Positions 26,974 to 29,221 of a stretch of 29,221 nt of DNA are shown here, piece by piece. The DNA comes from a virus. The stretch covers positions 1 through 29,221 of the IMG/VR virus record IMGVR_UViG_3300034119_000450; one strand, 5' to 3'. The position numbers and the translations under genes are program-made. Under the pieces are notes generated by a model. The model was not told the origin of the DNA. It ran no database searches and worked only from the letters and a program-made list of their open reading frames with translations. Numbering within the stretch: the first letter of the stretch is position 1; every line of letters begins with the position of its first letter.

Positions 26974-27140
26974 TGGAAGATTTTGAAAGATGGTTAATTG
27001 ATGAGGTTGAGACTCAGACATTGACAGATGAATTAAAAGATGAGATAATCCAAAGAGTAGCTGAACTATATGATGATGCTTATTTGGAAGGAAAAGAACA
27101 AATGAAGTTTGAAATTACTGATTATATAAATAACCTATAA
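26973..27140 (+). CDS. Small acidic helical protein, 55 aa
   Basis: ATG at 26973 shares a base with the previous stop (TAATG), TAA at 27140 shares a base with the next start. The protein reads MEDFERWLIDEVETQTLTDE, then LKDEIIQRVAELYDDAYLEG and an end KEQMKFEITDYINNL. Fully helical and acidic. Both junctions are of the same kind, which strongly supports expression despite its size. Confidence 0.65.
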   Translation: MEDFERWLIDEVETQTLTDELKDEIIQRVAELYDDAYLEGKEQMKFEITDYINNL

Positions 27141-27487
27141 TGGCGCATCCTTTAGAGCACAGCAAATCATCTGTAAGAAAATGGAAAGGTCAAGTGTCTG
27201 ATTATCAGGCTATTCATGAGTGGCTAGATGAAACTAAGGCTTGGATTGGACATAGTAAACACAGAATGTTCCGGCACCATAGTGAAGGTATATTTGAACT
27301 AGAAAAGATTTTTGGTAAATCTTTTGTCAACTCAGATGGAATTACTGTATATACAAGATATGTTGGAGAACAACATGTCAAAGAGGATTGCAATGGATAT
27401 ATTCCTACTGCAAAAGAATGGATTACGATGATAGCTTCAGGAAAACCTGAATCTTGGGCTATAAAAACTCTAAAAATAGAAGATTAA
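27140..27487 (+). CDS. Conserved phage protein with RHH/EQHV.ED motif, 115 aa
   Basis: ATG at 27140. The protein contains AHPLEHSKSSVRKWKG, DYQAIHEWLDETKAW, SKHRMFRHHSEGIFELEKIF, YTRYVGEQHVKEDCNGYIPT and AKEWITMI. The ordered motifs (H...SSV.KW.G, IH.WLD.TK, HRM.RHH..GIFE.E..FG, R..GEQHV.ED...IPT...W) are those of a widely distributed phage family that I recall as DUF6915; function unknown. The several conserved histidines and acids would suit metal binding or a nuclease. Linked to both neighbours through TAATG junctions. Confidence 0.75.
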   Translation: MAHPLEHSKSSVRKWKGQVSDYQAIHEWLDETKAWIGHSKHRMFRHHSEGIFELEKIFGKSFVNSDGITVYTRYVGEQHVKEDCNGYIPTAKEWITMIASGKPESWAIKTLKIED

Positions 27488-27816
27488 TGATAAAAAAAGA
27501 ACAATGTGTGCCAGGTACAATAGTTAAAGTAAACAAAAAACACACAAAATGGAATTCCAGTGTTCAATTAGGTGTTACTAATCCGGATGTTCTTTTTGCA
27601 TTTCCTCATAATAGTTATGAGTTAGGAGATACATCTTTAGGTATTTTACCAGGAAATAATTTAGAAATATTAAGCAAACCTAAAAGAAGTGAAGCTGGTA
27701 CAATAGTAACTTTTAAAATATTATCAACAGGAGCAATTGCATCTACTTGGTGGATATGCATCATGCATAAAGTTGATATTGTTAAATCTAATATGAATTT
27801 AAAAATTGAAGACTGA
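27487..27816 (+). CDS. Hypothetical beta-rich protein, 109 aa
   Basis: Start at ATG 27487, overlapping the previous stop (TAATG) and the usual junction here; the frame is open 11 codons farther left but only from a TTG. The protein begins MIKKEQCVPGTIVKVNKKHT, then VQLGVTNPDVLFAFPHNSYE, LGILPGNNLEILSKPKRSEA and VTFKILSTGAIASTWWICIM. Likely a beta-barrel. Function unknown. Confidence 0.7.
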   Translation: MIKKEQCVPGTIVKVNKKHTKWNSSVQLGVTNPDVLFAFPHNSYELGDTSLGILPGNNLEILSKPKRSEAGTIVTFKILSTGAIASTWWICIMHKVDIVKSNMNLKIED

Positions 27817-28214
27817 TGAGTAAAATTAAATTTGACAAAGAAGAAACAAAGAATTTATTAAACATGCTAAAGTCTGGTGATTCTGAGAATCACACTATAG
27901 CATTTCAAGCATTGGAGAATGCTGACCTTAAAAACTATAAAGGTGAGTTGCTTGTATTGTACAAGTATGCTAAACTTAGTGCTAGTACTTGGGAGAAAGA
28001 AGCTCCTAAAGCACATAAAATACTATCAAAGCTTACTGTAAGTTTTGATAATTTAACTAGTGGTAAATGTTTGTCTATAATGACATCAGATAATGCTAGT
28101 AAAGATTCTATAGAGTTATTTCTAGAGAATTTTGTTGTTGATATGGTTGGGTTCCTAGAACAACTAGGGTATCCGGCAGATAAGTTTAATATTAACATAG
28201 AACTAAAAGAGTAA
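27816..28214 (+). CDS. Hypothetical protein, 132 aa
   Basis: The ATG at 27816 overlaps the previous stop. A helical N-terminal half (KEETKNLLNMLKSGDSENHT, IAFQALENADLKNYKGELLV, LYKYAKLSASTWEKEAPKAH) is followed by a strand-rich part (LTVSFDNLTSGKCLSIMTSD) and ends with LEQLGYPADKFNINIELKE. The repeat-like helices could be a protein-interaction module. The stop shares its last base with the start of the broken metallopeptidase gene. Confidence 0.7.
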   Translation: MSKIKFDKEETKNLLNMLKSGDSENHTIAFQALENADLKNYKGELLVLYKYAKLSASTWEKEAPKAHKILSKLTVSFDNLTSGKCLSIMTSDNASKDSIELFLENFVVDMVGFLEQLGYPADKFNINIELKE

Positions 28215-28285
28215 TGGATAAAGTTCAAAGTTTAAGTAAAACTAGTAAAGACTTAATGTTGAAACTTATTGTATTTTCTATCTAA
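28214..28285 (+). pseudogene. 5' remnant of a metallopeptidase-like gene cut by the homing endonuclease gene
   Basis: The ATG at 28214 sits in a TAATG junction like the preceding genes. The frame reads MDKVQSLSKTSKDLMLK, then only six more residues (LIVFSI) from inserted DNA before a stop at 28285. SLSKTSKDLML matches SLARTSKTLML at the start of the gene at 29085, whose next residues AEPYYGFF are the true continuation of the family. So the original start was separated from its gene by the 0.8-kb insertion. The endonuclease stop codon falls inside the TTAATG of this remnant. Confidence 0.7.
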
Positions 28286-29062
28286 AAAAATAGTAGCATC
28301 TAAGTAAAGCAAACTAAAAATTTTGTTTATGTTTTGTTTGCCTTGATAAGTTAAAACATGTAATTGAGTAGTCTTGCAGTTTTTAGGATTATATAGTTTA
28401 GTTCTATTAACAGCAAGACTATTTATTAGTATATCTTGTACTTTAATTAAAAAGTCTTTTGGTCCTAACATGCTAAACAAATAATCTTTAGATGTATTAT
28501 TTGCATAAATACAACCATCACCATCAAAGTAACCTCTGATAAAGTGATGTTGTAAATGTTCTGGAACAGTGCATGGAAAACTTAAAGTTGTTCCTTTGTT
28601 TGGATAAAGACCATGTTTAAGTAAGTCTTTTACAAGTTTAGATGAAGTTATTGATAGTTTAGTTTGATTTTGTCTATTTCCTGGTTTATTAATAACTAAT
28701 AATGGACCAGTATAATTAAGATAATTTTTAAACTTTTCTAAAATATTTTTATCCTTTTCTTGTAATGATATGGATATAACTTTATTAGTTACATTACCAT
28801 CTGCATACAGTAGACCAAGATAATAAGCTTTTTCTTCAGTATTTATTTCATTAAAGAAATCTTTATCATGTGTGTATTTTGTAGCAGCTTCAGCTAATGT
28901 TCTAAGTGGTGTTCCAGATTTTTTAATGATTGAATAAATAGTTTGTGGTGTACAATTACATTGTTTTGCTAATGTATAGCATGAATCACCATGAGTATAT
29001 TTATCAATTATTTCTAATTTAGATAAGGGTAATTTATATCCTTTGTTTTGTTTTATAACCAT
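28253..29062 (-). mobile_element. Free-standing LAGLIDADG homing endonuclease gene, 269 aa
   Basis: ATG at 29062. N-terminal about 60 residues contain a resolvase-like HTH (SCYTLAKQCNCTPQTIYSII, then KKSGTPLRTLAEA). The two LAGLIDADG helices are AYYLGLLYADGNV (near residue 80) and HFIRGYFDGDGCI (near 180), about 100 residues apart as in monomeric two-motif enzymes, with a strand-rich saddle after each (VISISLQEKDKNIL, YLFSMLGPKDF). It is encoded against the surrounding operon, has its own Bacteroidota-type promoter and lies between the remnant at 28214 and the restored gene at 29085. It is probably active or recently active. Confidence 0.9.
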
Positions 29063-29066
29063 AGTA

Positions 29067-29097
29067 CAAATATAATACTATAATATGAATGTAACAA
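29067..29097 (-). promoter_or_regulatory. Bacteroidota-type promoter of the homing endonuclease gene
   Basis: On the minus strand TTG (29097-29095), 20 bases, TATATTTG (29074-29067). The ATG at 29062 comes five bases after the -7 box, so the transcript would be leaderless or nearly so. The promoter overlaps the start of the diverging gene at 29085. Confidence 0.65.
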
Positions 29098-29221
29098 CTA
29101 AAAATGAAAGTTTAGCAAGGACTTCAAAAACTTTAATGCTTGCTGAGCCCTATTATGGGTTCTTTCTCATTATGCTCAATAAGCTGTGGGACAAAAGAAG
29201 AGTTCCTACAGCTGGTGTAAG
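29085..29221 (+). CDS. Metallopeptidase-like protein (DUF2201-type N-terminus), partial, recoded start
   Basis: ATG at 29085, open to the window edge (45 codons). The protein starts MNVTTKNESLARTSKTLMLA, then EPYYGFFLIMLNKLWDKRRV and PTAGV. This is the start of the VWA-linked putative metallopeptidase family (L..TSK.LM..EPYYG.FL..LNK.W....PTAGV). Residues 9-19 repeat those of the remnant at 28214, with synonymous codon changes (Ser AGT to TCA, Leu TTG to CTT). It thus appears to be the functional gene, its start supplied by DNA that came with the endonuclease. Confidence 0.7.
   Translation, partial: MNVTTKNESLARTSKTLMLAEPYYGFFLIMLNKLWDKRRVPTAGV

Noticed and set aside
28214-29221. Group I intron or intein around the homing endonuclease
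   Set aside because: The endonuclease is antisense to the target gene, the flanks duplicate rather than join coding sequence, and no intein splicing motifs or intron core was seen.

Overview
The window looks like part of a large, AT-rich tailed-phage genome infecting Bacteroidota, most probably a crAss-like (Crassvirales-type) phage. The reasons are: no ribosomal, metabolic or IS genes; about seventy mostly tiny, tightly packed genes; AGA/ATA/TTA-rich coding with weak Shine-Dalgarno signals; minus-strand promoters of the Bacteroidota type (TTTG, about 20 bases, TAnnTTTG); and a replication set typical of such phages (family-1 uracil-DNA glycosylase, SF2 helicase, short DnaB-type helicase, Sak4-like ATPase with an OB-fold-like partner, DnaG-type primase, NinG-like HNH protein, ParB-like protein). 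The phage assignment is firm. The crAss-like assignment is inference, because no capsid, portal or polymerase gene lies in the window.

Layout. (1) 1-1859, minus strand: five genes in two transcription units. They include a partial Acb2/Tad1-like nucleotide-sponge candidate at the left edge and an arginyl/leucyl-tRNA-protein transferase-like protein. (2) 1860-2547: a gene-free divergent control region with host-type minus-strand promoters, terminators, a candidate structured RNA of about 220 nt on the minus strand, and direct and inverted repeats. (3) 2518-5440, plus strand: ten small single-gene units. Each is preceded by the same two-box element (CAACTTTTATTGTA, then an AT-rich box ending at the ATG) and followed by its own hairpin terminator. 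This looks like an early region served by a dedicated, perhaps virion-packaged, RNA polymerase. (4) 5490-6500: an eleventh copy of the element drives about 950 bases without a gene but dense in nested helices whose G-U pairs fit only the plus strand, a candidate large structured non-coding RNA. (5) 6506-9765: small unknown genes and an abundant OB-fold-like candidate. (6) 9778-28214, plus strand: a long, mostly overlapping operon with four tandem paralogues, HNH nuclease, a sigma-region-4/alpha-CTD fusion, ParB-like protein, SF2 helicase, ClpS, radical SAM photolyase-like enzyme, UDG, DnaB, Sak4, primase and GIY-YIG nuclease. One minus-strand gene (19977-20288) sits inside it. (7) 28214-29221: a LAGLIDADG homing endonuclease gene inserted antisense into the start of a metallopeptidase-like gene, whose lost N-terminus is restored downstream by a synonymously recoded copy.

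Together the genes describe phage takeover and replication. Early small proteins and RNAs come first, then a transcription regulator, then replication, recombination and repair. Most unusual are the two parts of an N-degron pathway in one phage: a transferase-like protein that could make N-degrons and a ClpS that binds them but lacks the N-terminal extension needed for delivery. Also notable are the large structured RNA, the promoter array, the sigma/alpha-CTD fusion, the recoded homing-endonuclease target, and a strong bias in which most CG dinucleotides lie inside CCGG.
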